From DASPTT01 sp035623275 (lineage in GTDB: Bacteria > Actinomycetota > Acidimicrobiia > Acidimicrobiales > UBA8190): 64,000 nucleotides of DNA. The notes under the pieces are model-generated. The model had not been told where the DNA came from and made no database searches. It was given only the letters and a program-made list of their open reading frames with translations. Of the stretch, positions 16,499-25,725 are shown one piece after another (positions within the stretch are counted from its first letter, which is position 1; each line of letters begins with the position of its first letter). Where the stretch lies: the NCBI GenBank assembly GCA_035623275.1, contig DASPTT010000009.1:1-64000 (forward strand), in the 5' to 3' direction. The position numbers and the translations under genes are program-made.

Positions 16499-17959
16499 TC
16501 AGAGGCCGTAGGCCTCCAGCAGCCGCAGCCACACCTCGCTCAGCGTGGGGAACGACGGCACCGCGTGCCACAGGCGGTCCAGGCCGACCTCGCCGACCAC
16601 CGCCACGGTCGCGCTGTGGAGGAGCTCCTGGACCCCGGGGCCCGTGAACGTCGCGCCGACCACCACCCGCCGCTCCTCGTCGACCACGACGAACGCGCTG
16701 CCGCGCACGCCGGTGCCCGACGTCGACGCGCCGGCCGTGTCCTCCAGGCCGACGCGCACCGTGCGTACGGTGACACCCCGTTCCCGGGCTTGGCGCTCGG
16801 TCAGCCCCACCGCGGCGACCTGGGGGTCGGTGAAGGTCACCCGCGGGACCATGTCCCGGTCGACAGCGGGTCCGGCGTCGTCGGGGCCGGTGCAGGGGTC
16901 GCGTCCGAGGATCACGTCGGCGGCCAGGCGGGCCTGGTACTTGCCCATGTGCGTGAGCAGCGCCCGCCCGTTGCAGTCGCCTACCGCGTAGAGCCATGCA
17001 CCGGGCACGCCCGAGGCGCGGCAGCGGTCGTCGACGTCGACATAGCGCCCTGGAGCCAGCCCGACGACCTCCAGTCCGAGGTCGGCCGTCTTCGGCACCC
17101 TGCCCACCGCCACCAGGATCTCGTCGCCGGCGAACGTACGCCCGTCGTCGACCGTCGCGACCACGTCCCCGCTCCGCCCGTCGCGGCTGAGCGCCGAGAC
17201 CGTTGCCCCGGTCACGACCCCGATCCCCTCGGCCTCAAGGGCGGCGCGCAGCTCCTCGCCGACGAACGGCTCCTCCCGCGCCATCAGGGTGGGCGCCCCC
17301 TCGATCACCGTCACGGCGTCGGCGCCGAGACGCTTGACGGCCTGCGCCATCTCGACGCCGATCGTCCCGCCCCCGAGGACGAGGAGCCGGCCCGGGACCT
17401 GTGGCATCGACGTGACGCTGCGGTTGTCCCAGGGCTCGACCTCGGCCAGGCCGGGGATCGGCGGAATGGCCGGTCCGGTCCCGGTGGCGAGCACGACGGC
17501 CCGCCGGGCCTCCAGCCGCCGCGGCGGGCTCTCGCCGGAAGTCACCTCCACGACCCGCTCGGCCGCCAGCCGGCCGACGCCTCGGACGAGCCGGACACCG
17601 GCCCCCTCCAGCCACGCCACCTGTCCCTCGTCGTCCCACCCGCTCGTCATCTCGTCGCGCCGGGCGAGGGCGCGGGCCACGTCGATCGGCCCGGTGACCG
17701 CCTCGGCGGCGCCGGGGACGCGGCGGGCGGCGGCGATGACATCGCCCGGGCGGATCAGCGTCTTGCTCGGGATGCACCCCCAGTACGAGCACTCCCCTCC
17801 GGCGAGCTCGGCTTCGACGGCCGCGACTGCCAGCCCGCCTGCGGCGCACCGGCCGGCCAGGACCTCGCCCGCCGGACCGGCACCGATGACGACGACGTCG
17901 AAGGCACCTGCATCCGGCACCGGACGATCGGTCACATCGGGTTCGGACACCAGGGTCAT
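16499..17959 (-). CDS. Pyridine nucleotide-disulfide oxidoreductase (class I, FAD-dependent)
   Basis: 486-residue flavoenzyme of the lipoamide dehydrogenase / mercuric reductase / soluble transhydrogenase group. FAD-binding GAGPAG is at residues 26-31, and the redox-active disulfide is GGECSYWGCIPSK with C57 and C62. A second Rossmann motif (GGGTIGVEMAQ) binds NAD(P)H. The C-terminal dimerisation domain contains FTGPGVQE and ends at AYGL. The usual catalytic HPT motif is not evident: the corresponding region reads WHAVPSFPTLSE, with the His shifted. An alternative GTG lies nine codons upstream. Precise substrate unknown. Confidence 0.88.
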   Translation of the reverse strand: MTLVSEPDVTDRPVPDAGAFDVVVIGAGPAGEVLAGRCAAGGLAVAAVEAELAGGECSYWGCIPSKTLIRPGDVIAAARRVPGAAEAVTGPIDVARALARRDEMTSGWDDEGQVAWLEGAGVRLVRGVGRLAAERVVEVTSGESPPRRLEARRAVVLATGTGPAIPPIPGLAEVEPWDNRSVTSMPQVPGRLLVLGGGTIGVEMAQAVKRLGADAVTVIEGAPTLMAREEPFVGEELRAALEAEGIGVVTGATVSALSRDGRSGDVVATVDDGRTFAGDEILVAVGRVPKTADLGLEVVGLAPGRYVDVDDRCRASGVPGAWLYAVGDCNGRALLTHMGKYQARLAADVILGRDPCTGPDDAGPAVDRDMVPRVTFTDPQVAAVGLTERQARERGVTVRTVRVGLEDTAGASTSGTGVRGSAFVVVDEERRVVVGATFTGPGVQELLHSATVAVVGEVGLDRLWHAVPSFPTLSEVWLRLLEAYGL

Positions 17960-18011
17960 CCTTGCCGCCCCCGGGGCGGGGCGCACAGGCGCCGACCGGA
18001 CGCGTGCGCCT

Positions 18012-19298
18012 TCAGGCCTCGTCGTCAGGGAAGAACCGCGGCAGGAAAGGCCGGTTCGCCGACAGGATGGCGTCGGCGAGCTCCTCGGCCTGGGGAAGCT
18101 GGCCGACCAGGGGGTTGGCCAGCAGCGCCCTGACCAGGACCCGCCGGCTGCCCACGAGCGCGGCCTCCACTGCCAGTCGCTCGTAGGCCTTGGCGTGGGC
18201 GACCAGGCCGAGCATCTCGTGTGGCAGCGGGCGCTGCGGCAGCGGGCGCGCGCCCGAGGCGTCCACGCGACACGGGACCTCGACCACGGCGTCTTGCGGC
18301 AGACCCGGGACGGACCCGTCGTTGCGGACGTCGACGACCTGGGTGTCGCCCGTCCCGGCGTGCAGCGAGGCCATGAGGCGGACGGCGGCCTCCGAGTAGA
18401 AGGCCCCGCCGCGTCGCGAGAGCGCGTCGGGCTTCGTGGAGAGCGACGGATCGCGGTACTGCTCGAGCAGCTCGGCCTCGATGGCGGCCACCGCTCGCGC
18501 CCGAGGCACGTAGCCCGGTGCCAGCTGCGTCGCCAACTCGGCGTCGCGCTCGTAGTAGTAGTGCAGGTAGTAGGAGGGCAGCGCGCCGAGAAGGCCGAGC
18601 GCCTCGACGGGACAGCCCGACTCCAGCGCGAGCTCGGCGCCGAAGCGCTCGAGGAGCTCGGGGAGCCGGTCGACGCCGTCGACCGATGCGCTGCGGACCC
18701 ATGTCAGATGGTTGAGCCCCACGTGCTCGAGCTCCACGGACGCCGGGTCGACGCCGAGGTAGTACCCCACGCGCTTCTGCGTCCAGATGCCGACGTTGCA
18801 GAGCCCCACGGCGCGATGGCCTTCGTCGGCCAGCGCCTGGGTGACGATGCCCACCGGGTTCGTGAAATCGACGAGCCACGCGCCCGGTGCGGCGCGGCGC
18901 GCCGTCTCCTCGGCGAGCTCGAGCACCAGGGGGACGGTCCGCAGTGCCTTTGCCAGCCCACCCGGCCCGGTCGTCTCCTGCCCGATGCACCCGAACCCCA
19001 AGGGGAGCGTCTCGTCCGACAAGCGGGCCGCCTGGCCACCGACTCGCAACTGCACGACCACGAAGTCCGCGCCGTCCAGCGCCCGATCGCGCTCGGCGGT
19101 TGCCTCGAAGCGGCCCTGCCAACCGCGCGCTCGCAGCATGCGCTCGGCCAGTCCTGCCACCACGGCGAGCCGCTCGGCGACAGGGTCGAGGAGCACGAGC
19201 TCGTCCACCACGATGCGGTCCGCGTGGTCGCACATGCTCTCGAGGAGCTCGGGCGTGTACGTGCTGCCGCCGCCCACCACGGCGACCTTCACCCCCAT
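18012..19298 (-). CDS. Glycoside hydrolase family 4 (6-phospho-beta-glucosidase-like)
   Basis: 428-residue NAD+- and Mn2+-dependent glycosidase of GH4, which cleaves glycosides by an oxidation-elimination route. The dinucleotide motif VVGGGSTYTPEL is at residues 6-17, DFTNPVG is in the middle, and the metal-ligand pair is CNVG (Cys) and GLNHLTW (His). These features place it with 6-phospho-beta-glucosidases. It is divergent from a sugar kinase gene 43 bp away, consistent with kinase-made phospho-sugars as substrate, although GH4 normally acts on PTS products. Neither divergent gene has a strong ribosome site. Confidence 0.9.
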   Translation of the reverse strand: MGVKVAVVGGGSTYTPELLESMCDHADRIVVDELVLLDPVAERLAVVAGLAERMLRARGWQGRFEATAERDRALDGADFVVVQLRVGGQAARLSDETLPLGFGCIGQETTGPGGLAKALRTVPLVLELAEETARRAAPGAWLVDFTNPVGIVTQALADEGHRAVGLCNVGIWTQKRVGYYLGVDPASVELEHVGLNHLTWVRSASVDGVDRLPELLERFGAELALESGCPVEALGLLGALPSYYLHYYYERDAELATQLAPGYVPRARAVAAIEAELLEQYRDPSLSTKPDALSRRGGAFYSEAAVRLMASLHAGTGDTQVVDVRNDGSVPGLPQDAVVEVPCRVDASGARPLPQRPLPHEMLGLVAHAKAYERLAVEAALVGSRRVLVRALLANPLVGQLPQAEELADAILSANRPFLPRFFPDDEA

Positions 19299-19341
19299 GC
19301 GGGTGTCACCCCCACCTGGGCGAACCTAACATGCCACCTCG

Positions 19342-20388
19342 ATGACCGAGCGTCCCGCGGTGCTCGCCGTCGACGGCGGGAACTCCAAGACCGACGTGGT
19401 GCTCGCCTCGGCTGACGGCACCGTGCTGGGCACGGCGCGTGGGCCGGGCTCGAACCATCAGCTGGTCGGCCTCGAGGCGGCCATGGCCGTCATCGACGAC
19501 GCGGTCGGGCGCGCCTGCGCCGGCGCCGGGGTCGACCCGGCGAGCCGCCCGGTCGCACCGGTCGGTGCCTACTGCCTGGCCGGGCTGGACTTCGACGTCG
19601 ACAAGGCCTCGTTGGGCGCCGCCATCGCGTCGCGACGATGGAGCGACGACCATGTGGTCGCCAACGACACGTTCGCGGTCTGGCGGGCCGGCACGGACGC
19701 CGAATGGGGTATCGGCGTCGTCTGTGGCACGGGGATCAATTGCGCGGGGCGCGGGCCTGACGGCGCCACGGTCTGGTTCCCGTCGCTCGGCGAGCTGTCG
19801 GGCGACCTCGCCGCCGGCGGCGCGTGGCTCGGCGTGCGTGCGCTCGGCCTGGCCCTGCGCGCCGTCGACGGGCGTGGGCAACCCAGCGAGCTGGCCGCGC
19901 TCGTGCCGGCGCACTTCGACCGCCCCGACCCCCTCGCCGTGCTCGAAGCCGTCTACACGGGCTCGATCCCCTACGAGCACCTCTTCGAGCTGGCGCGGGT
20001 GGTCCTCGACGCGGCCGCCCACGGCGACACGGTCGCCCGGCGTGCCGCCGACGAGCTGGCGGACGAGGTCGTGGCCATGGTCCGCGCCACTGTCCACCGG
20101 CTCCACGTGGAGGATCGCCGCCCCGTCGTCGTCCTCGGCGGCGGGATCCTCCAGGGCAGGGAGGCAGGCTTCTCCGCACGCGTGGAGTCCGGGATCCGGT
20201 CGGTCGCACCGGGGGCCGAGGTCACCGTGCTCGACTCGGCGCCCGTCGTCGGGGCCGCCCTGCTCGCGCTCGAGCGCGGGGACCGTTCCGGGTCGGGCGG
20301 AAGGCCCCCGACAGCGGAGCGCCGGGCCCGCCTGCGCGCCGGCCTCGCCACGGGTCGCTCGCAGGGGGGACGGCCGCAGGGGGGCTAG
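19342..20388 (+). CDS. BadF/BadG-type ATPase, N-acetylglucosamine kinase-like
   Basis: 348 residues of the ASKHA fold. Phosphate-1 motif AVDGGNSKTD is at residues 8-17, an NDTF segment holds the catalytic Asp, GVVCGTGINC is phosphate-2, and VVLGGGILQ is the adenosine motif. This is the layout of the eukaryote-like N-acetylglucosamine kinase branch of the BadF family. It probably phosphorylates an (amino)sugar in the cytosol and pairs functionally with the divergent GH4 enzyme. Its stop codon shares CTAG with the stop of the convergent GH5 gene. Confidence 0.85.
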   Translation: MTERPAVLAVDGGNSKTDVVLASADGTVLGTARGPGSNHQLVGLEAAMAVIDDAVGRACAGAGVDPASRPVAPVGAYCLAGLDFDVDKASLGAAIASRRWSDDHVVANDTFAVWRAGTDAEWGIGVVCGTGINCAGRGPDGATVWFPSLGELSGDLAAGGAWLGVRALGLALRAVDGRGQPSELAALVPAHFDRPDPLAVLEAVYTGSIPYEHLFELARVVLDAAAHGDTVARRAADELADEVVAMVRATVHRLHVEDRRPVVVLGGGILQGREAGFSARVESGIRSVAPGAEVTVLDSAPVVGAALLALERGDRSGSGGRPPTAERRARLRAGLATGRSQGGRPQGG

Positions 20389-22094
20389 CAAGCGCCGGCG
20401 CGCACCGTGACCACGACGGTGGCAGCGGCCGGGTCGTTGCGGACCACCAGATCGGTCGCGCCCTTGGCGGAGAGGATCGTCCCCCCGCTGGCCGCCGCAC
20501 AGTACCCGTGGGGATAGTGCACGGACACGGGCACGAACACCAGGGTCGGCGCCCGTGCCGCGGGATTCGGGGTGTACACGAGCTCGAAGGCGCCGCTGTC
20601 CGGGTCGAACGAGATCGACGAAGGTGAGCCGGCGACGGCCATGGGGTACGTGCGGGCCAGCGCTCGTACCCCCGGGGAGAACGCGCCGGAGGGAAGGACC
20701 AGTGCCTCGTTCGAGCTCCCGGTCGGGTCGTCGTAGTACTTCCACGCCCAGTAGATCCAGCCGATCCCGATGCGATCGGCATCGGCGGTCAAGAGGGCCA
20801 GGAGCGGCTCACTGGTGGTCGCGCCGAACTCGCTCATGAACAGCGGCGGACCGGCCGGCTGTGCTGCACTGGAGATCCCGGCGCGCTCCCGGACACGGAG
20901 GCGCATCGTCTGCATCTCCTGGCGCGCGCAAGCGACCAGGTCCGTGGGGTCACCGGTGACGGGGCTCCGGTACCCGCAGTAGTCGTGGAAGTTGAACACC
21001 AGGTTCGGAAGGTCCATGGGCCCGACGTCGTTGGGCCGGCCGCGGCTGGTGAAGATGTCGGGCTCGAAGAACACCGGATGGGTCGGGTCGGTCTCCTCCA
21101 GGGTGGGGATGAGGCCGATGGCCGGGTCCTGGGGCGGGCACTGCAGGACGGATCCGTCCGCCTCGCTGCGGCCGGGGTGCGCGGCGCCCGTGTAGAGGCA
21201 TTCGAGGTCCTGGGCGACCTCGGGATCGAAGTCCGTGGACGGTCCGGTGAACGGATCGGTCACGACGACCGCGCGGGTGAACGGCTCGTTCATCGGGTCG
21301 TAGCCCACGACCCAGGGATCGGAGCGGAAGCGCTCGGCCACGGCCTGCCAGGCCCGGAGGTACTCGCCTTGGAGGTCGCCGACCACGTCGTTCGTCCAGA
21401 AGTGGCCCACGGCGGCGTTGAGCCCGGGATCGGCGTACGTGTTGGACCAGCGCCCGGGCAACCGCCCGATCGGCGCGCCCCCCGTGCACACCGCCCACGG
21501 CGGCGCGCCCTCGCCGCCGAACGCCGACGAGTACACGTCCTGGTGCATGTCGAGCAACGTGTAGATGTGGTGGGCGCCCAGCGTGGCCACGGTGGCCGCC
21601 ACGCGGTCGAGATAGCCGTCGGCGGCAGCCTGGTTCCACTGCATCGGGTCGCGCGGGGCGCCGGGCGTGCAGATGCGGGGGTCGTTCGGACCGAGGGTCC
21701 CGGGCTCGATGCCCTGCCAGACGATGCCGAGGCGGACGACGTCGAAGCCGAGGGATGCGATCCTCGCCGCGTCCTCGCCGTCGAGGTTCCAGGGCTGGCC
21801 CGGGTCCGCGCTGAGCACGTAGGGCGGGAGCTTGTAGACCGCGTTCACACCGTGGAGGTACACGACCCTTCCCCACCGGTCGGTGATGTCGGGACCGCCC
21901 GCCGCCAGCAACGGGCCGCGCAACGGGGCTCGCGCCAGCGGCTCGGTCACCGCGGGTCCGCTCGCCGGCGGCACCCGAGGGCTCGCGAGGAGCACGCCGG
22001 CGGCCGCGCCGGCCGCCACGAGGGACACGATGACCGCCGCACCCGTCGCGACCCGCAGCCCTCGTCGTCCGCGCACCCCGGCTCGCCCGCGCAC
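20385..22094 (-). CDS. Secreted or membrane-anchored GH5 glycoside hydrolase (endoglycoceramidase-like)
   Basis: 569 residues. An Arg-rich start and a hydrophobic segment (about 15-37) form a signal peptide or anchor. The catalytic (beta/alpha)8 domain begins with VVYLHGVNAVYK. Acid/base Glu is E270 in DPMNEPF, and the nucleophile is E422 in FMSEFG. LLDMHQDVYS is typical of the endoglycoceramidase / GH5_29-like branch rather than cellulases. A C-terminal beta-domain of about 90 residues ends in Cys. The natural substrate is uncertain: steryl glycosides, glycolipids or cello-oligomers. GTG start. Confidence 0.88.
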   Translation of the reverse strand: MRGRAGVRGRRGLRVATGAAVIVSLVAAGAAAGVLLASPRVPPASGPAVTEPLARAPLRGPLLAAGGPDITDRWGRVVYLHGVNAVYKLPPYVLSADPGQPWNLDGEDAARIASLGFDVVRLGIVWQGIEPGTLGPNDPRICTPGAPRDPMQWNQAAADGYLDRVAATVATLGAHHIYTLLDMHQDVYSSAFGGEGAPPWAVCTGGAPIGRLPGRWSNTYADPGLNAAVGHFWTNDVVGDLQGEYLRAWQAVAERFRSDPWVVGYDPMNEPFTRAVVVTDPFTGPSTDFDPEVAQDLECLYTGAAHPGRSEADGSVLQCPPQDPAIGLIPTLEETDPTHPVFFEPDIFTSRGRPNDVGPMDLPNLVFNFHDYCGYRSPVTGDPTDLVACARQEMQTMRLRVRERAGISSAAQPAGPPLFMSEFGATTSEPLLALLTADADRIGIGWIYWAWKYYDDPTGSSNEALVLPSGAFSPGVRALARTYPMAVAGSPSSISFDPDSGAFELVYTPNPAARAPTLVFVPVSVHYPHGYCAAASGGTILSAKGATDLVVRNDPAAATVVVTVRAGAC

Positions 22095-22146
22095 GGGCGC
22101 ACCCTAACGGCACAGTGATCGGACGGGGCCGCAGCCCGACGGGGGG

Positions 22147-22869
22147 TCAGCCGGCGCGCCAGGTGGCGGGGCGTCGGGCCGCCGCCAGGGCACCGGCGAC
22201 GACCACCAGGGCCAGGCCGGCGGCCAGCGCGAAGCCCGCGGTGGCGCCGAGGTGCAGCACGAGCAGGGCGCCGCTGACGGCACCGACGAGCATGGCCGCC
22301 ACGGCCATCAACCGCCTGGTCCGGGCCGGCGCGCCGTCCGGCCCTGTATCCGCGGCGATGCCCGTGAGGGCCATGGTCAGCACGGTGGTGGTCAGGTCGG
22401 GCACGGACAGCCGGCGAGCCACGGACGTCTGCAGCCCCATGGCCAGCGCGCTCATCGCAGCGAGCAGGTCGGTCGTGGCCCGCCCGAACGTGTTCCCGTG
22501 CGCCGCGGCGACGACGAGCGCCGCGACGAGCAACGCGGCCTCGAGGAGGGTGCCGCTCCTGAGCAGCACGGCTCGGTCCCTGCCCAAGCGCCTGCCGACC
22601 CCACCGCCGACGACCGCGCCCAGCACGAACCCCCCGAGGGCCGAGAGCGAGGCGCTCAGCACGAAGCCCGGCGCGCCGGCGAGCGCGAATCCGACGAAGA
22701 CGACGTTGCCGGTCATGTTCGCCACGAACACCCGGCCGAGGCGCAGGATGCTCACGGCGTCCACCACGCCCGAGAGCACCGTGAGGACGAGCAGCAGGGC
22801 CGGCAGCGGGCCGTGGCGGGGGTCGTCGAGCACGACCGCCGCCCGGGAGCCTGCCGGCTGGTCCGTCAC
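22147..22869 (-). CDS. DUF1275 (YoaK-like) membrane protein
   Basis: 240-residue polytopic protein with about six helices. The TVLSGVVDAVSILRLGRVF and FVANMTGNVVFVG segments in the first helices are the DUF1275/YoaK signature. Function unknown; sometimes labelled permease without evidence. The GTG start overlaps the stop of the upstream DUF2510 gene (GTGA), so the two are co-translated. Confidence 0.9.
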   Translation of the reverse strand: MTDQPAGSRAAVVLDDPRHGPLPALLLVLTVLSGVVDAVSILRLGRVFVANMTGNVVFVGFALAGAPGFVLSASLSALGGFVLGAVVGGGVGRRLGRDRAVLLRSGTLLEAALLVAALVVAAAHGNTFGRATTDLLAAMSALAMGLQTSVARRLSVPDLTTTVLTMALTGIAADTGPDGAPARTRRLMAVAAMLVGAVSGALLVLHLGATAGFALAAGLALVVVAGALAAARRPATWRAG

Positions 22870-23246
22870 GTGGGATCGGCGGCCTGGTGGCTCGGTGGGT
22901 CGTCGGTGCCGGGGACGCCGCCGTCGCTCACGTGGCTCGTCCACTCCGTCCCGGACCAGTAGCGCAGCTCGTGGCGGCCCGTGGGGTCGATCAGCCAACC
23001 TGCGGCAACACCGGCGGAGCCGATCGAACCGGCCTTCGGGCCCTGCCGGTGTGCCGTCGGCGACGGCGGCCCGGACGGTGCAGGCGGCCCCGGCGGCCGG
23101 GCCTGGCCGACCAGCGGCGACGCGCCGGTCGGCGGCGGCCGCCGCTGGGCGCGGGCGCGGTTGGAGGCGAGGACCCGGAACAGGATCACCGCGAAGAACG
23201 CCAGTCCCACCATCCAGGACCCGTTGCCGACGTAGCCGTAGCGCAC
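22866..23246 (-). CDS. DUF2510 domain membrane protein
   Basis: 126 residues. A membrane helix is at about residues 11-26, then a Pro-rich linker, then a C-terminal DUF2510 motif (GRHELRYWSGTEWTSHVSDG), a Trp-rich module found at the ends of many actinobacterial membrane proteins. The GTG start was chosen because coding character and the helix begin there; longer frames run into the divergent amine oxidase promoter. It forms an operon with the DUF1275 gene. Confidence 0.8.
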   Translation of the reverse strand: MRYGYVGNGSWMVGLAFFAVILFRVLASNRARAQRRPPPTGASPLVGQARPPGPPAPSGPPSPTAHRQGPKAGSIGSAGVAAGWLIDPTGRHELRYWSGTEWTSHVSDGGVPGTDDPPSHQAADPT

Positions 23247-23321
23247 GCATCCAGCGTAGGGCCTGCGGCCGCCGTCGCGGCCCTCGCCACCGAGCAGGCG
23301 GCACCCCGATACCGTGACACC

Positions 23322-25250
23322 GTGACCGCCGACGCCGGGTCCGTCCCGCCTGCCAAGGCCTCGCACCCCCTGTCGGCCCTGGGCGCGGCCGAGATCGCCG
23401 AGGCGACGCGGCTGGTCCGCGAGGACGGCCGGTTCCCGGCGTCCACGCGCTTCGCGCACGTCGCCCTGGCGGAGCCGGCCAAGGAGGCCGTGCGGGACCA
23501 CGTCGACGGCGCGGTGGTGGAGCGCCGTGTCCGGATGGTCCTGACCGTCGGTCCCGAGGCGCGCGTCGTCGAGGTCGTGGCGTCGGTGACGTCCGGGGCG
23601 ATCGTCTCGGTGGTCGAGGTCGACGACGTCCGGCCGGGCCTGCTCTTCGAGGAGTCCTACGCGGCGATCCTCGCCCTGCAGGCCCACCCCGGGTGGAACG
23701 CGGCCATGGCCAAGCGGGGATTGCACGACCCCGAGCAGATCCAGATCGACCCGTGGCCCGCCGGGGCCTTCGGCTCCCCGCACGAGAAGGGCCGGCGCAT
23801 TTGTCGCTGCCTGGCCTACGTGCGCACCGGGCCCGAGGACAACGGCTATGCCCGGCCCGTGGAGGGGGTCGTCGCCTTCGTCGACATGGCCAGGGGCGAG
23901 GTCCTCGAGGTGCTCGACACGGGCGTCGTGCCCATCCCCAGCGAACCGGGCAGCTACTACCCCGAGGACCAGCCGTCACTGCGCGACGACCTCCGGCCTC
24001 TTTCGATCACCCAGCCGGAGGGCCCGAGCTTCGCCGTGGAGGGCAACGCCGTTCGCTGGCAGCGCTGGAGGATGCGACTGTCGATGGACGCCATCGAGGG
24101 CCTCGTGCTCCACCAGGTTGCCTTCGAGGACGGTGCACGAGTCCGACCGATCCTCCACCGTGCGTCGGTCAGCGAGATGGTGGTGCCCTACGGCGACCCC
24201 GGACCGGTGCACGGATGGAAGAACGCCTTCGACTGCGGCGAGTGGGGCCTGGGCCGGATGGTCAACTCGCTCAAGCTGGGCTGCGACTGTCTGGGCGAGA
24301 TCCACTACTTCGACGCCACCTTCAGCACCGAGCGGGGCAAGCCCTACGTCGTCCCGAACGCCATCTGCATGCACGAGGAGGACTACGGCATCCTCTGGAA
24401 GCACCACGACGGCCGTTCGAACCGGACGGAGGTGCGCCGGTCACGCCGCCTGGTGGTGAGCTCGATCGCGACGGTCGGCAACTACGACTACGGGTTCTTC
24501 TGGTACTTCTACCTCGACGGCACGATCCAGTTCGAGGTGAAGCTCACGGGCGTCCTCTCGACGATGGGGATCGAGCCGGGGACGACGCCGCGCTTCGCGT
24601 CGGTCATCGCCCCTCAGCTCGCCGCGCCCTACCACCAGCACCTCTTCAACGTCCGGCTCGACATGGAGGTCGACGGTGCCGCCAACACCGTGTACGAGAT
24701 GGAGGCGCGTCCCTTGCTGCCCGGTCCCGACAACCCGTGGGCGAACGCCTTCGAATCGGTGGGCACACCGTTGGCCAGCGAAGGCGAGGCGCAGCGGGTG
24801 GTCGACCCGTCGCGCAGCCGCTACTGGAAGGTGGTGAGCGGCGACGGTCGGAACCGCCTCGGCCAGCCGACCGCCTACAAGCTCCTGCCCGGGCCGACGC
24901 CCACCCTGCTCGCGGACGCCGGCTCGAGCGTGGCCCGGCGCGCCGGGTTCGCCACGAAGAACCTGTGGGTCACGCCCTTCGCCCCCGACGAGCGGCGCGC
25001 CGCGGGCGATTACCCCAACCAGCATCGCGGTGGCGACGGCCTGCCGCGCTGGAGCGCGCAGGACCGCCCGATCGCCGAGCGCGACATCGTCCTCTGGTAC
25101 ACCTTCGGCGTCACCCACGTGCCGAGGCCCGAGGACTGGCCGGTGATGCCGGTCGAGTACGCCGGCTTCCACCTGGTGCCCGTGGGGTTCTTCGACCGCA
25201 ACCCGGCCCTCGACCTCCCGCCCTCTCCCGAGGAGCACTGCCACGACTGA
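23322..25250 (+). CDS. Copper-containing primary amine oxidase
   Basis: 642-residue quinoprotein that oxidises primary amines to aldehydes, releasing H2O2 and ammonia. The cofactor tyrosine (converted to topaquinone) is Y388 in VGNYDYGFFW. The catalytic base is the Asp of NAFDCGEWG, and a copper-ligand pair is HQH in PYHQHLFNVRLDME. The third His ligand is expected near the C-terminus in GVTHVPRPEDWPVMP. It lacks a signal peptide, so it should be cytosolic. The GTG at 23322 was chosen because frames further upstream read through the divergent DUF2510 promoter. Confidence 0.93.
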   Translation: MTADAGSVPPAKASHPLSALGAAEIAEATRLVREDGRFPASTRFAHVALAEPAKEAVRDHVDGAVVERRVRMVLTVGPEARVVEVVASVTSGAIVSVVEVDDVRPGLLFEESYAAILALQAHPGWNAAMAKRGLHDPEQIQIDPWPAGAFGSPHEKGRRICRCLAYVRTGPEDNGYARPVEGVVAFVDMARGEVLEVLDTGVVPIPSEPGSYYPEDQPSLRDDLRPLSITQPEGPSFAVEGNAVRWQRWRMRLSMDAIEGLVLHQVAFEDGARVRPILHRASVSEMVVPYGDPGPVHGWKNAFDCGEWGLGRMVNSLKLGCDCLGEIHYFDATFSTERGKPYVVPNAICMHEEDYGILWKHHDGRSNRTEVRRSRRLVVSSIATVGNYDYGFFWYFYLDGTIQFEVKLTGVLSTMGIEPGTTPRFASVIAPQLAAPYHQHLFNVRLDMEVDGAANTVYEMEARPLLPGPDNPWANAFESVGTPLASEGEAQRVVDPSRSRYWKVVSGDGRNRLGQPTAYKLLPGPTPTLLADAGSSVARRAGFATKNLWVTPFAPDERRAAGDYPNQHRGGDGLPRWSAQDRPIAERDIVLWYTFGVTHVPRPEDWPVMPVEYAGFHLVPVGFFDRNPALDLPPSPEEHCHD

Positions 25251-25269
25251 GCGCGTCCGACCGGCCTCG

Positions 25270-25725
25270 GTGCGTGTCCTTGCGCCCGTCCTCGTCGCGG
25301 GGCTAGCCGCGGGGCTCGCCGCGGGGTGCGGATCGCCAGCTTCGTCGGCCGTTTCGGGACCTGCGACGACCGCTCCTCAGTACACGCATCCCGCCGTCTC
25401 GGTCGCGCCCGCGTCCGGGCTGCGCGACGGCCAGGCGGTTCAGGTCTCCGTCAGCGGCTTCGGCATCGGTGGCAAGGTCTTCCTGTCCGAGTGTGCGACG
25501 GCGAGCGACGCGAGCCTGCTCGGTTGCGGCGCGCAGCTCGCGGCGCAGCCCTTCGTCGTCACGGGCGAGGACCGGAGCGGCTCGACGACCTTCACCGTCA
25601 GGGCCAGCGCCGCCGCCGTCCCCCTCGACCCGACGCACCCTGTCCCCTGCACCACCGGATGCGTGCTCGTCGCCGTCGGAGGAGGCGGCGCCTACGTCAC
25701 GGCGGCGCTGAGCTTCTCGGGCTGA
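25270..25725 (+). CDS. Neocarzinostatin-fold lipoprotein
   Basis: 151 residues. A signal peptide ends in a lipobox LAAGC (about 16-20), then a Ser/Thr/Ala linker, then about 110 residues that follow the neocarzinostatin apoprotein pattern. These are VSVAPASGLRDGQAVQVSVSG, a first disulfide-type Cys pair (SECATA and LGCGA), STTFTVRAS, and a second pair (PCTTGC) before the last strand. In the family this beta-sandwich carries enediyne chromophores, but many members are orphan. It lies 19 bp after the amine oxidase gene and may be cotranscribed. No enediyne synthase is in the window. Confidence 0.75.
   Translation: MRVLAPVLVAGLAAGLAAGCGSPASSAVSGPATTAPQYTHPAVSVAPASGLRDGQAVQVSVSGFGIGGKVFLSECATASDASLLGCGAQLAAQPFVVTGEDRSGSTTFTVRASAAAVPLDPTHPVPCTTGCVLVAVGGGGAYVTAALSFSG

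Noticed and set aside
25270..25725. Enediyne antibiotic gene cluster
   Set aside because: Only the apoprotein-like domain is present; no polyketide synthase, tailoring or self-resistance cassette is nearby.
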